NCBI RefSeq assembly: GCF_904849725.1
Contig: NC_058523.1
Span: forward strand, 170,482,689-170,546,688
DNA: 64,000 nt
Source of the DNA: Hordeum vulgare subsp. vulgare
Taxonomy: Eukaryota > Streptophyta > Magnoliopsida > Poales > Poaceae
Reading direction: 5' to 3'
Part shown: piece by piece, positions 20,794 to 32,461 of the stretch
Layout of the letters: every line of letters starts with the position of its first letter
Numbering within the stretch: the stretch's first letter is position 1
Position numbers and translations under genes: made by a program
The notes under the pieces: model-generated
What the model saw: the letters and a program-made list of their open reading frames with translations, nothing else
Told to the model about the DNA's origin: nothing
Databases searched by the model: none

Positions 20794-22156
20794 TGATGTC
20801 TACTACACAACTTTATTCCTGTAGACATTGTTGGGCCTCCAAGTGCAGAGTTTTGTAGGACAGCATCACATTTCCCTCAAGTGGACAACCTAAGGTTTAT
20901 CAATCTATGGTAGGTGTAGGACGAATTGGTTTTTCTTAAACAACCCTTCAATCAAATACAATAAATCTCTTGTGTCCCCAAGACACCCAATATAATGGCA
21001 AATTGTATAGGTGCACTTGTTCGCCAAAGAGATGGTGATACAAGTGTAATATGGATAGTAGGTATACGTTTTTGTATTCTTAAAACATAAAAACAACAAG
21101 GTATCAAGTGGAAAACACCGATAAAAACAGTATATTAATGCTTGGAAACAAGTCCTAGGGTTCATACTTTTACTAGTGCAACCTCTCAACAAAGCTAACA
21201 TAGTTGAATCCTATGATCATCCCTCAACGTGCAACAAAGAATCACTCCCAAGTTCGTAAGTAGCGGAGAACATAATATGAAATTGGTGTAGGTTGTAGAA
21301 CCACCTCAAAGTTATTCTTTTTTATCAATCGTTTGAGCTATTCCTATAAGTGTCACAAATAGACCTAGAGTTCGTACTAGAATAACACCCATGATACGTA
21401 TCAATCAACCCTAATGTCACCTAGATACTCCAATGTCACCTCAATTATTTGTGGGTTAATTATACGGGATGCATCAAACAATGTCAGATTTATCATATTC
21501 AATCCAACGCAAAGAACTTCGAAGAGTACCCCAAGATTTCTATCGAAAAACCTAGTATGAAAACGTGCAATCAACCCTATGCATGGATCTCCAAGGTCAC
21601 CGGAATCCGCAAGTTGTTGCCATGATATATATCAAGTGAATCAATAGAATACCCTAATGTCACTACGGGTATCTGCATGCAAGATATACACCACGTGTTC
21701 TCAAACCCAAAAAATTCAATCCAACAGAACGAGATCTCAAAGGGAAAGATTGAATTTATCACAACGAGATAGCAAGGGAAGAACACCATATGATCCAACT
21801 ATATTAACAAAGCTCCTGATACATCAAGATTGGGACATTTCAAGAACACGAGAGAGAGAGACAGATCAAACACATAGCTACTGATAGATACCCTCATCCC
21901 TGAGGGTGAACTACTCCCTTCTCGGCATGGCCTTCGTCGGGATGATGAAGATGGCCACCGGAGATGATTTCCTCGGCATGTACTTGAAAGGGTCCATGTG
22001 GGTTTTTCATCGATACAGAGAGTTGCAATAGTGGATTGGAAGTTCTATGTTCATTTCTAAGGGTTTCTGTGTATATAGGAGTTTTTGGCATTGGACACAC
22101 GCTAAACGAAGTCACATGGGCCCCACAAGCCAAAAGGGCATGCCCAGGGGGTGGGC
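20794..22156 (-). repeat. 5' LTR of F, left portion (promoter-distal end)
   Basis: Starts TGATGTCTACTACAC on the plus strand. A TATA box (minus strand CCTATATAC, 22071-22079) and the left arm of a long hairpin (about 22122-22145) are followed by the junction with G. Confidence 0.75.
22149..22156. repeat. Left 8-bp duplication flanking G (GGGTGGGC)
   Basis: GGGTGGGC directly precedes G, and the same eight bases directly follow it at 29261-29268. Confidence 0.7.
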
Positions 22157-22329
22157 GCACAACAAAAGTATCTAACTTAGGCAGCATCATATGGTCATGA
22201 ACATTAGAAGTATCCCCAAGAAAATAAAGTACCTAGTAATTCAATTGGCGTGCACGAGCTCTAGTAACTGGTCCAATATGTATAGCAGTTGTGGTTGTGG
22301 GTGTAACAATGGTGTTGATGTCCTCATCA
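22157..22329 (-). repeat. Left terminal direct repeat of G
   Basis: 173 bp covering the end of pol and the first part of the 3' region, about 7% different by eye from 29088-29260 and with no net length change. Confidence 0.8.
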
Positions 22330-23640
22330 TCCTCCCCTTCTTGAACTGAAGTCTTCCTCGATGGAAGCTCATCTTCCTCACCCAAATATGGCTTCAAATA
22401 TGCAATGTTAAAAGTGGGGCTAACCCCAAAATCTGTAGGCAGCTCAAGTCTATATGTATTATCATTTATTTTATCTAACACTTTGAAAGGACCATCAGCA
22501 CGCGACATTAGTTTTGACTTGCGCAAATCAGGAAACCTATCCTTACGCAAATGCAACCAAACAAGATCTCCACGTGCAAAGACAACATGTTTTCTACCCT
22601 TATCTCCAGCAAGTTTTTATTTAGCATTCATGCGCTCAATGTTTTCCTTAGTTAACTCATGCATCTTTAATATCAAATGAGCACGTTCTTTAGCATCAAA
22701 ATTAACCCTCTCCGAAGATGGAAGAGGTAACAAATCAATAGGTGCACGAGGTAGGAAACCATACACAACTTCAAAAGGACACATCTTTCTAGTAGAATGC
22801 AGCAAACAAATTATAAGCAAATTCAATATGAGGCAAGAATTCTTCCCATAGTTTTAGATTGTTCTTCAAAACAACCCTAAGCATAGTAGACAACGATCTA
22901 TTGACTACTTCAGTTTGTCCATCTGTTTGGGGGTGACATGTAGTACTAAAAAGCAATTTTGTCCCCAACTTAGCCCATAAACATGGCCAAAAGCGGCTAA
23001 GAAATTTAGCATCATGATCTGAAATAATCGTATTTGGCACACCATGCAAGCGAATAATTTCATGAAATAACAAATCAGCCAGATTAGCAGCATCATCACT
23101 TTTATGACATGGTATAAAGTGTGACATTTTTGAAAATCTGTCCACGACAACAAATATGCTATCCCTCCCCTTCTTTGTTCAAGGTAAACCTAAAACAAAG
23201 TCCATAGATATATCCTCCCAAGGAACACTAGGTGCAGGCAAAGGCATCTATAAACCATGAGGATTGAGTCGTGACTTAGCTTTTTGACATGTTGTGCTGC
23301 GAGCGACAAAACTCTCAACATCCCGTCGCATCCTTGGCCAAAAGAAATGTGTAGCAAGTACGTCCTCCGTCTTATTTACGCCAAAGCGTCCCATCAATCC
23401 TCCTCCGTGCGCCTTCTGTAACAATAATATACGAATGGAGCTAGCTGGAATGCATAGCTTGTTAGCACGAAACACAAATCCATTATTAATGATGAACTTA
23501 TTCCATGTTCTCCCTTCTTTACAATTTTCCAACACATTTTTGAAATCAGCATCATGCACATATTTATCTTTGATGGTCTCCAAACCAAATATTTTAAAGC
23601 CAAGTTATGAAAGCATAGTATAACGATGAGACAAAGCATC
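22233..23640 (-). pseudogene. Integrase and C-terminal part of pol of G
   Basis: Integrase cuts and joins element ends to target DNA. The N-terminal zinc-finger region (23583-23248) has HGGGLMGRFG...ARSTTCQKAKS: one His and one Cys of the HHCC set look replaced (R and S). The catalytic core (23145-22789) shows [19 protein letters not shown] and [12 protein letters not shown], so the D, D, E positions are kept. A stop near 23240 and phase changes near 22790 and 22600 break it. The GPF-type tail (22556-22233) has ADGPFKVLDKINDNTYRLELP and ends VTRARARQLNY. No chromodomain is seen. Confidence 0.8.
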
Positions 23641-24161
23641 AGCAATAACAGTTTCTTTACCCTTCTTGTGTTTAATTACGTACGGGAAAGTCTCAATGAA
23701 TTCAACCCATTTAGCATGTCTACGGTTCAGTTTTGCTTGACTTTAGTATGTTTCAAAGATTCATGATAAGAATGTATGAAAAATTCTGTGGGCCGTAAAT
23801 AATGTTGCCATGTTTCCAAAGTCCGAGAAATGGCATATAATTCCTTATCATAAGTAGAATAATTCAGACTAGGCCCACTTAATTTTTCAGAAAAGTACAA
23901 CAAGTTTACCATCTTGTAATAACACACCTCCTAATCCAATTCCACTAGCATCACTTTCAAGCTCGAAAGTCTTATTAAAATTAGGAAGTTGGAGTAAAGG
24001 AGCATGTGTTAACTTATCTTTCAAAACCATGAAGGCTTCTTCCTATACGGTACCCCAAGAATAAGGCACATCCTTCTTTGTAAGCTCATTGAGAGGTGGA
24101 GCAATGGTGCTGAAATATCTCACAAAACGCCTATAAAACCCGGCGAGTCCAATGAAACTCC
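23641..24161 (-). pseudogene. RNase H region of pol of G
   Basis: Degrades RNA in RNA-DNA hybrids during reverse transcription. [18 protein letters not shown] (about 23970-23910) and [20 protein letters not shown] keep the first Asp and the Glu. The IHSDHESL-type motif reads IHSYHESL, so one catalytic Asp is lost. Phase changes occur near 23890 and 23740. Confidence 0.7.
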
Positions 24162-25712
24162 TCACTTTTGTGACCGTTTTGGGCTGCGGCCAACTCTCAA
24201 TAGCTTCAATCTTGGCTTTATAAACTTCAATTTCCTGTGGAGTAACAACATAGCCAAGAAAAGATACTCGGTTTGTGCAAAAGGTGCACTTCCCAAGGTT
24301 ACCAGATAGACGTGCATTACGTAGAGCAGTAAAACAACACGCAAATGATCCAAGTGTTCCTCCAAAGATCTACTATAAATCCGTATATCATCAAAGTAGA
24401 CTACCACAAATCGTCCAATGAAAGCACGTAAAACCTCATTCATTAATCTCATGAAAGTGCTAGGTGCATTAGTCAGTCCAAAAGGCATAACTAACCACTC
24501 ATATAAGCCAAACTTAGTTTTAAATGCCGTTTTCCATCCATCTCCCAATTTCATGCGAATTTGATGGTATCCACTACGCAAATCAACTTTGGAGAAAATT
24601 GTAGATCCACTTAATCCATCAACCATATCATCTAGCCTAGGAGTAGGATGACGATAATAAATAGTAATATTATTAATGCCTCTACAATCAACACACATAC
24701 GCAATGTACCATCCTTTTTCGGCACTAGAATAATAGGAACAACACAAGGACTAAGAGATTCACGTATATAACCTTTGCCGAGGAGCTCTTGTACTTGACG
24801 CATAATCTCCTTCGTCTCCTCTGGATTGGTACGGTATGGTGCACGGTTGGGCAGCGATGCACCCGGAATTAAGTCAATCTGATGCTCAATCCCTATAATA
24901 GGTGGTAATCCCGGTGGTACATCTTGTGGAAAGACGTCAGCGGACTCCTGCAAAACGTTAATGACAGTAGGAGGCAAAGAGGATGGCATGTCCTCAAATG
25001 AAAATAATACCTCTTTGCATACGAAAGCATAGCAAACAGATGTAGTAATATCCAAATTAGTAATATCAGATTTAGTGGCAAGTAAACAACCACTCTTCAG
25101 CTTGATTTCAGATGCAACACTAGATGATGATTTAGTAGGCTTATTGTGTTGCTCAAATTCATTCGCTACAATCTGATTTTCACTGTTATGTTGGTCTTGT
25201 TTTCCTTTACTAGCTCTAGCAATGCCATCTTTCATAATATGTTCAGGAGACGTAGGAAGCAAAGTTATATTTTGATCCTTATGAATAAGAGTATACTGAT
25301 TTGTTCTACCATGGTGTACATAATTTTTATCAAATTGCCATGGTCTACCAAGTAAAATGGAGGATGCTTGCATGGGTACCACATCACAATCAACAAAATC
25401 AGAATGTGTACCAATGCTAAAATGCACACATACAATACGTGTTACCTTAACCTTGCCGCTGTTTTTGAACCACTGGATATAGTAAGGATGAGGATGTGGT
25501 CTGGTGGTGAGAGACAACTTCTCCACCATCTCCATGATAGCTAAGTTGTTGCAACTCCCTCCATCGATGCTGACGCGAACAGAACGTTCCTTTACAACTC
25601 CCTTTGTATGGAAGAGGTTGTGCCTCTGATTTTGCTCAGCCTGTGTTACCTGCACACTTAAAACATATTGAGAAACTAAGCTATCATACCTGTCAACGTA
25701 GTCAGGAGTCAT
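24162..25712 (-). pseudogene. Protease and reverse transcriptase of G
   Basis: 516 open codons. The protease active site is VSIDGGSCNNLA (about residues 46-57), followed by ILLGRPWQFD. The RT palm and fingers start at NRAPYRTNPEE and include IILVPKKDGTLRMCVDCRGIN, FSKVDLRSGYHQIRM, MPFGLTNAPSTF and the catalytic VVVYFDDIRIYS. Translation leaves the RT phase shortly after (near 24335). This is the best preserved enzyme frame in the window. The RT type (YFDDI, VDLRSGYHQI) is Ty3/Gypsy. Confidence 0.85.
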
Positions 25713-25799
25713 GTAGTGTGTCTCTTGTTCAGTATCATCGACACCCGTTCGTCACTTGCAATAAGAGCTAAGGTCTCCTTGTCGTAATCACTGGCGGAG

Positions 25800-27154
25800 T
25801 CATATCCACCATCCTGAGTTATAACCATCACGCGCTTGGATGGACACTCTCTCGCATAATGACCTCCACCCATGCAACGATGTCAAATAACCTCATGTGT
25901 TTGACCTGTGGACGCCATGGATGAAGAAGAGCTCTGTGCGGGCCCGGAAGGTGTGCTCTTGGCGAAAGTTGGTGTAGAGGCCTGATTCCTGGTATCTCTT
26001 GTTGAATTTGTGGCAGAAGGAGGCGTTGCTAATGTAGAAGGACGTGTGGAAGTAGATGTGGTTCGTGGCGTCCATGAGGAAGTGCGACCTGCAGAAATGT
26101 TAGTTTTCGCCAATGCCTGTCGATCCTGCACTTCACGTTCAGCTTTCCAAGCAAGATGGAATAAACGAGTGATATTGTTATAATACTTATATTCTAGAAT
26201 AGTCTGAATATCTCTATTTAATCCACCCATAAAAAGTGCAAGCATAGCTTCATTGTCCTCAACAATACCACATCTAATCATGCCAGTTTGTAATTCCTGA
26301 TAATATTCTTCTACATGCTTTTTTCCTTGTCTTAAACGCTGCAAATTTTGAAGTAATTCACGTTGATAATATGGTGGAACCCAACGAGTAGGCATAGCAG
26401 TTTTCAAAGCAGGCCAGTTAGTTGGAATATTAGCATGATGTATTCTACAATATTCAGACCACCAAACACAAGCAAAACTAGTGAAAGAACAAAAAACAGG
26501 AGCAACACATCTATCTTCAGGAAATTGCAAGCATGTAAAACGTTGCTCTGTTTCTAACTCCCAAGTAAGATATATATCAAGAACATATCGACCATCAAAA
26601 GTAGGAATATTCAATTTAAGTTTAGGGAGATGGTCATGATCTCATACTTAAGGGTGTGGTGCATCCCTACCATTGCGATTGTATCCATCTGGACGACCAG
26701 CGGCTTGTCGGGGTGGTTGTTGTGCCTGGTACTGAACTGGAGCAACCTCTCCCTCATCATTGTAATCACCATCATAATCATCATCATACTCCTCATTATG
26801 CTCAGCCATAGAAACCTCGATAGTAGCAGCAGCAGGACTAGCAGCAGTAGTAGGAGAAACAACACCAAAATTCTGCACTTGGCCGACAGGCACGCGTCGC
26901 GCTCGTAGCCGTTGTTGTGGTTGAAGAGGGACAATAGCTGTAGTTGGCGGTGGTAAACGGACAAGCACCTCATTGAACTTGGCGTTCATCTTGGTGTTTA
27001 ATTTCTTCTCCATACCTTCGAGCTTTTCCATGGCCTCTCCATAGGTGGTCATGAAATCCTGTACCTGGTGAGACATCATTTGCTGAAATTTATCATGGAG
27101 CTCCTGGTTGGTAAGGTTCTCCCAGTCGATCTCCTCGTCGTGTGATCCTAACAT
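25800..27154 (-). pseudogene. gag: gag of G, with a stop in the zinc knuckle
   Basis: The likely start is the ATG at 27154 (MLGSHDEEIDWENL). An acidic/Gln-rich N-terminal part ends at two in-frame stops (26648-26643). The capsid core then continues in phase: NIPTFDGRYVLDIYLTWELE, WPALKTAMPTRWVPPYY and VEEYYQELQTGM. A Ser/Thr-rich linker leads to a CCHC zinc knuckle (HRCMGGGHYAREC), in which the codon of the first Cys has become TGA near 25882. A phase change separates it from protease. Confidence 0.8.
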
Positions 27155-27605
27155 GGTTAGCAACAATAGGAAAACAGAGAATATGAACCTACAGACTACT
27201 AGGAAGTGGTGGTGGTGGTGGTCGTGTGTCACAAATCCGTCAAGCAAATCTCAATTTCTTACCAATTCTTACCCAACAACAGGTGGCGATTGGCAAGCGA
27301 TGTAGTCAAAACTCTCAAAGCTTGGATAGAGAGATTGCCAGGTGGTGTCAAACACACGATGTAGATGTAAGTGGAGCTGGGAAGGCTTATAATATGGTAG
27401 CAAGAAGGGTCAGCAATAATCAATTTAGAGATGCTAAATTGAAAAGACGCTCAATGACAGTACCGTGCAGGTCCTAGGCTAGACCATACTAGAGACGCGA
27501 GCCTAGAACACCAATGAAGTCACGACGACACGTACTAATCAAGGGTAGAGCCACTTTGAGTTTTTATTCTCTTTTTTTGCAATCTTTTTTCTATGTTTTT
27601 TCCTC

Positions 27606-27775
27606 CGAAAATCACTATAATTGCGAGTGTCTCAAAACTCTTCCCAAGCACCAAAAATAGGATAGGCACGAAAAAAATTGACAATTTTTTTTAATTTCTG
27701 GAGCAATTCGGGGCTGCGACGACCAAACATTGCGACAAAAATCACTATGATGGCGAGTGTCTCAAAACTCTCTAA
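27606..27775. repeat. Imperfect direct repeat in the G leader
   Basis: AAAATCACTATAATTGCGAG and AAAATCACTATGATGGCGAG start two copies 132 bases apart, each followed by TGTCTCAAAACTCT. Confidence 0.6.
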
Positions 27776-27964
27776 AAAGCCTAACAAAACGATAGGGAGA
27801 AAAAAAATTCACCCCTCAAAATTTTGGCCTAAAAAATGCTCTCGAAAGCGTGCCAAAGTCTTTTTTTTTTCAAAACCTACTCAGGTAAGGAACGCGAAAC
27901 CGAAATCAAACAGATCTCGAAATTAACCTAAAACAAAAAGGATGCACATTAGGATAGTGGTGGG

Positions 27965-28080
27965 TATATGGTGGTATATGGCCGCAAGAATAATGGTGGC
28001 GTGGTGGTGGTATATGGCAGCAATGATGATGGTAGCGTGCTGGTGGTATATGGTAGCAGCGATGATGGTGGCAGTGATGA
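27965..28080. repeat. Minisatellite of about 36 bp, three copies
   Basis: Units begin GTGGTATATGG and carry ATGATGGT-type ends; copies differ at several positions. Confidence 0.55.
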
Positions 28081-28334
28081 AAGATGGTGCGGTGGCGGCG
28101 TGACAATCTGTGAACAGAACTCGAAACTCTGAAGGACTAGGCACTAAGACCGGCAACTCGACACGACGATGTAACCGCAATTTCTACTAAGCAAACTACT
28201 GAAAAGACTATGCAAAGGCTCAGATTGGTTCGGATATGATGATCTAACTCTAAATTTTATGGCTTTTTCGGGGACGGTAGGTATGAAGAATAGATGCGAT
28301 CTAACTATGAAAAACTGGTAGAATCTCACCGAGC

Positions 28335-28354
28335 AACCTGGAAATCCGATACCA
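28335..28354 (-). promoter_or_regulatory. Primer-binding site of G, initiator-Met tRNA type
   Basis: The minus strand reads TGGTATCGGATTTCCAGGTT two bases from the LTR end. TGGTATC and CCAGGTT match the complement of initiator tRNA-Met with two extra bases in between, so the match is imperfect. Confidence 0.45.
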
Positions 28355-28356
28355 CT

Positions 28357-28981
28357 TGATAGAGGTGAAGTTATCCTTGTCTTTCAATGAGAACATGGGT
28401 ATCGTTCTGGTAGAGTCGACTTTGACGATCCGACTACGAACGGGTGAGGACGTCGCGCCTTAGCAATCGCTAAACCAACTCCGAGAGGTTATTGACCACG
28501 CCGGAGAACGATCAACCTGACCATGAAGGTCTGTTTCCTGCACGCAAACGAAGAACACGCAAGAAACTAAGATGCAATCAAGATACTGCGAATATAAGAG
28601 GAAAGCTTTATGGATGAAGGTGGGGTTCTCTGACGCCTTTGTCTGGTCGTAGAACACAAGCGAAAAACGCGAAGTTGCAGCTATGGCGAAGTTGTAATCT
28701 AAACAAAACCCAAGTCTAAACGGTTCCCTAAGGGCTGTATATATGAGGGAACAGAGAGGCAATTTCGTGACCCTTGGAGGAGGGGTCCGAAAACAGCCCT
28801 AATCTCGGTTTCCCCACACATACGGACTCTAAAAATAGCCTATATTATGGTATTTCGAAATTACATGGACCTGGCCTAAAAATAAGGTGGTGCAACACCT
28901 ATAATAGCCTAAGTGGCGTCTTGAATATTTCGTCCAAAACCTTCATGCTCTTCTTATGGTGGCTTTAGAATGCGAAAATCA
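28357..28981 (-). repeat. Single LTR of G
   Basis: 625 bp, starting TGATAGAGG and ending AAAATCA on the plus strand. A TATATAT box lies at 28738-28744. On one side is the primer site, on the other the 3' end of pol, so one LTR serves as both ends. Confidence 0.7.
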
Positions 28982-29260
28982 CCACTGGAAGCTCCATTGT
29001 TCTCTCCTGCGCGTGCACCTTTTTCTCCATGATTGATCCCGCTCCAACGGGTATCCTTCTTGTCCATGCTAGGTCCTTCATTTATGAGCACAAAAAAAGT
29101 ATCTAACTTAGGCAGCATCATATGTTCATGAACATTAGAAGTATTCCCAAGAAACAAAAGTACCTCGTAAATCAATTGGTGTGCACGAGCTCTAGTAACT
29201 AGTCCAGTATGTATAGCAGCTGGGGTTGTGGGTGTAACAATGGTGTTGATGTCCTCATCA
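28954..29260 (-). CDS. 3' end of G pol reading into the LTR (partial)
   Basis: Open from the junction with F to a stop at 28954, inside the LTR. It repeats the VTRARAHQL end of the left copy and continues through VHEHMMLPKLDTF and GPSMDKKDTRW to GDFRILKPP, whose last codons lie in the LTR. This shows the original C-terminus, which is cut off in the left copy at 22157. Confidence 0.65.
29088..29260 (-). repeat. Right terminal direct repeat of G
   Basis: Partner of 22157-22329, the same length; it ends exactly at the 8-bp duplication. Confidence 0.8.
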
Positions 29261-29268
29261 GGGTGGGC
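29261..29268. repeat. Right 8-bp duplication flanking G (GGGTGGGC)
   Basis: Identical to 22149-22156. Confidence 0.7.
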
Positions 29269-29554
29269 ATGCCCTATTGGCTTGTGGACCACAGGTGGCT
29301 CACCACTAGTGGTTCTTTGCTCCAGTATTTCTTATTTCGTCTAGAAAAAATCATAAAAAAGTTTCATGCTATTCTGGTAACTTTTATTTTCTGCACAAAA
29401 ACAACACCACGGTAATTTTGCTGGAAACAGCGTCAGTCTGGGTTAGTTCTAAATAAATCATAAAAAGTGCATCAAAACCATATAAAAGTATTATAAACAT
29501 AGGAAAATATGGCATGAATACCTCATAAATTATCGATACGTTGGAGACCTATCA
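29261..29554 (-). repeat. 5' LTR of F, right portion
   Basis: Continues the hairpin interrupted by G (GGGCATGCCCTATTGGCTTGTGG-type right arm, 29265-29287) and ends GAGACCTATCA. With the left part the LTR is about 1.65 kb. Confidence 0.75.
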
Positions 29555-30179
29555 TGAAGTTCCTTGTGGGGCTTCCTAGACTCCTTAATTAGGTTGTGAG
29601 CGAGACTATCAGCAGCGGGGTTGAAATAGGTCTAGAACTTGAGTGGTGTTCCATCCTACTTGGACGGGACCAACATCCAACTCTCGCCAATATCATCCTT
29701 CCTCAAAGGTAGGTGGCCATTAGTTGGCTCATCAGCCATCTCTTGGATGATGTCTCGAAGGTGGATAAGTGCCTTTCGTGTAGCCGTCTCGACTGTGAAT
29801 GCCAGGGTCTCCATATGTGGTCCTTCAAAGAACCAACTTGTCGGGGAATCATTTTCCTTCGCGACCACATCTATGTGGAATTCCTTCATGGTGGCATCGA
29901 CTCAGTGCTCGTGGCAGAGGAAAACGGGTGGTCGACGAAATTGACACTTCTCGAAGCTATCCTCAAGGAGTAGGGAAAATTTGGATACTAGGAGGTCATC
30001 GGGTACGTTGTCCATCTATACAGAGGTTTAAGTGGAGGAGAGTTAGTAAAGTTTTGAAAGTAGACTAGAAGAGGTAATAAATCTACAAACTCCTAAGTAT
30101 AGGTACTAGGTATGTTTTTTAAATATATTTATCCTAACTAACGTCCATGCCAATTAAGGCTTCCTACAGTCAGGATAGC
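29555..30179. other. Unassigned stretch between F and L
   Basis: No transposon motif is recognised. A minus-strand frame at 29656-29889 (77 codons, VVAKENDSPTSWFFEGPHME, then ALIHLRDIIQEMADEP) has protein-like composition but no family I know. It could be internal sequence of L or a host fragment. Confidence 0.35.
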
Positions 30180-32456
30180 TGTGATACCATCTCTGTGGGT
30201 ACCCGACTCATAAGTCGTGATCACGGAATGCACGTGTACAGTGATCCCAGGGATGAGTCCTCACTAAGCACACAAAATATGAATAACAAGAGTCTTACAT
30301 TCATACATACCGCCTTACATAAACTATGACCATTATGGTCAAGTCTTACATAGATAGGGCCATGACGGCCAAATAACAAACATAATCTCACAACGGAAAT
30401 CTTGAACGGTAACGAAGGCCCATGCCATATGCCTTAACCCTATAGGCATTCTAATCGTCACCAAGGTACTCTTCACTATATTCCTCTTCTACTATGCCTG
30501 GCCATTTAGATAAACAGTGGCAAGCCAATGAGTATTTTCAATGTACTCGCAAGCAACCCATGATTGGAACAAGGTACAACAATGCATGATATAGCACTAA
30601 GTAGGTAGTTTTGCAGAAAGCTAATTTGAGTGTGATGACTTGTCCCATCAACTTGTAAAGCATGCATCATGAAGTGATGTGTATCCATGTGATTAGCTTA
30701 CAAATAGCAATGTAAACAATGTTCGGAACAACTCGAGTTTATTCACCCCGTCGAGTCATCGAACTCAACTCATGTATCTCCTTCCCACCTCCACACACAC
30801 AGACACCAAGTTTAGTAAAACGCTGGACGTACTTTAAGAAGCACACCACCCAACTATCCTTGATCGTGGACATGGATATTCGAATAGTTTTACACTCTGC
30901 GTAGGTTGCACACTTTACCCATAAGACTCGGGAAACTTCGTGTCAAGCCATGACTCGCGATATATTGCTTACCCGAGGTAAGTACAAGAACAATGACTTT
31001 CCCTTGACAACACTAACAAAGAGTCCACTCATTAGTACCCAGCCTGCATGATGCACATCAAAAGTACCATCCATGAGGGGACTAACGGTGTGACCGGTGT
31101 CTGTGAAAACAGCCATAGTCACCCTCTCCGGCATGGACTCATATCGCGAGTGACAACATCACTCCCGCCACTAGTAATGCGGGCTCTCTGCTAGCATTGA
31201 CCAAAGTAATCAATACAACGTCGTCCCGTAAGAGGTATCATGGTCGTACATGTAAGGTGAGGAACGGTCAACAAATCTTCAATCTGATCCGTTTTCAAAA
31301 CACACACACAACTTTCTTTAGTACTCCACTTCTTTCTCAAGCAGATACCTAGCTCATCATCTCCCTCGAGCATTAGTGTCACCCGACGGGGTTTTCAAAA
31401 AATCTTTGAAAACACTTTTGTCTTCAACACCATGCTTATCCACGTCCCACTTGTGTAGCATCTACTAGCATTCCATCTACTTCCGACCCACACAAATCTA
31501 AGCAGAAAGTAGAGTCATCACAATGCAAGTCTCAACGAGTAAGGTAACAAAAGCAACCCATCAAAGTGGTCACAATTTCATCATGATTTGAGGCAACAAA
31601 GCAAAGTGCTACATGTCATGCATAAAAATTGGCTTCATAGACATGGTCTAAGGACTGCTTGTCTGGTTCAACAAAGTCTTAGGGGTCTACAAATCCTTCT
31701 AGTCCAACTTCTTTGTTAACAACACAATCTTTCGTTGCAATATAACTGGCAAAAATAACACCACGACAAAAACATGCCAAATAGATCACTCCTAAAAATG
31801 CCAAACCATTTTCTGTAAACTACTAGAGTGAATACTAAAAATACCATAATTCCTATTTTTCGATTTGGAGTGTCAAAAATAGTGAAAAACATTTAAATAG
31901 TGGTTTTAAATGCTTTAAATAGGGTTTTAAATAAATATAGTACATTAAAGTTTATTTGACATGTGTGAAAACTAAACCATTAAATAGGTTGTAATATTGC
32001 AGGAATTATGGAGTTGGAATTTTTGGGTTTGGACAAATAATGTAGGCTATGGAATTTTTGCAAGACAAAAAAAGAAATGGAAAAAGGTCAGCGGGGCAGC
32101 ACGGCCACAAGAGCCAGCAACTGGGCTAGAAGAGCGAGTAGATGGGCCTGCCGAGTGGCTAGCCAGCCCGGGCAAACCGGCGTACGTGCTCCCGCCACGT
32201 TCAATCCTCACGTGCGGGCCCCGGGCACCAGAGAGAGAGAGGTGCACGGGAGAGAAGTGTGACGCTGATGAGCGGGCCCCACCAGGGTCGTCATCAACCT
32301 CCGGCCAGAGGGGGCGGCGAGCTCACCGGTGGCATTCCTGGGCATGGTGAGGGCACCTGCATTCAGGAATGGACTCAGGGGCCATCCGCACTTCATCTTG
32401 AGATGAAGGGAGTCGATGGAGAGGCCCTAGGTGTCGGTGACAAGGATAAGAGGCTG

Positions 32457-32461
32457 AGGAG
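32457..32461. repeat. Left target-site duplication of E (AGGAG)
   Basis: AGGAG, repeated at 39905-39909. Confidence 0.85.

Larger units (their letters stand above)
27155..28334 (-). other. Long leader of G between primer site and gag
   Basis: About 1.2 kb with no sustained frame. It holds two imperfect direct repeats (27606-27643 and 27738-27775, sharing GCGAGTGTCTCAAAACTCT) and a short tandem repeat (27965-28080). Confidence 0.6.
22157..29260 (-). mobile_element. Element G: circularly permuted gypsy element with one LTR
   Basis: Read on the minus strand from the right, the order is end of pol, 3' region, a single LTR (28981-28357), primer site, gag, protease-RT, RNase H, integrase and end of pol again. 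The first and last 173 bases are direct repeats. Flanking 8-bp duplications and continuation of the F LTR hairpin on both sides show a single insertion. The unit without the extra repeat is 6931 bp, the size expected for a one-LTR circle of this element. Confidence 0.75.
17840..29554 (-). mobile_element. Element F: non-autonomous Athila-related element (WHAM-like from memory)
   Basis: Minus strand. The LTR (20794-22156 plus 29261-29554) is split by G. A degenerate tRNA-Asp primer site, an Asp-rich ORF, a duplicated non-coding block and a 3' region follow leftwards until C interrupts at 17839. There is no gag capsid core, protease or pol between the primer site and the 3' region (about 2.9 kb). 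The rest of F lies beyond the left window end. Confidence 0.7.

Noticed and set aside
27960..28090. Short repeats as a possible CRISPR array
   Set aside because: Diverged minisatellite without unique spacers, in a plant retrotransposon leader.
32047..32247. Open frames flanking the E insertion in L
   Set aside because: GC-rich LTR sequence; both strands open and no motif.
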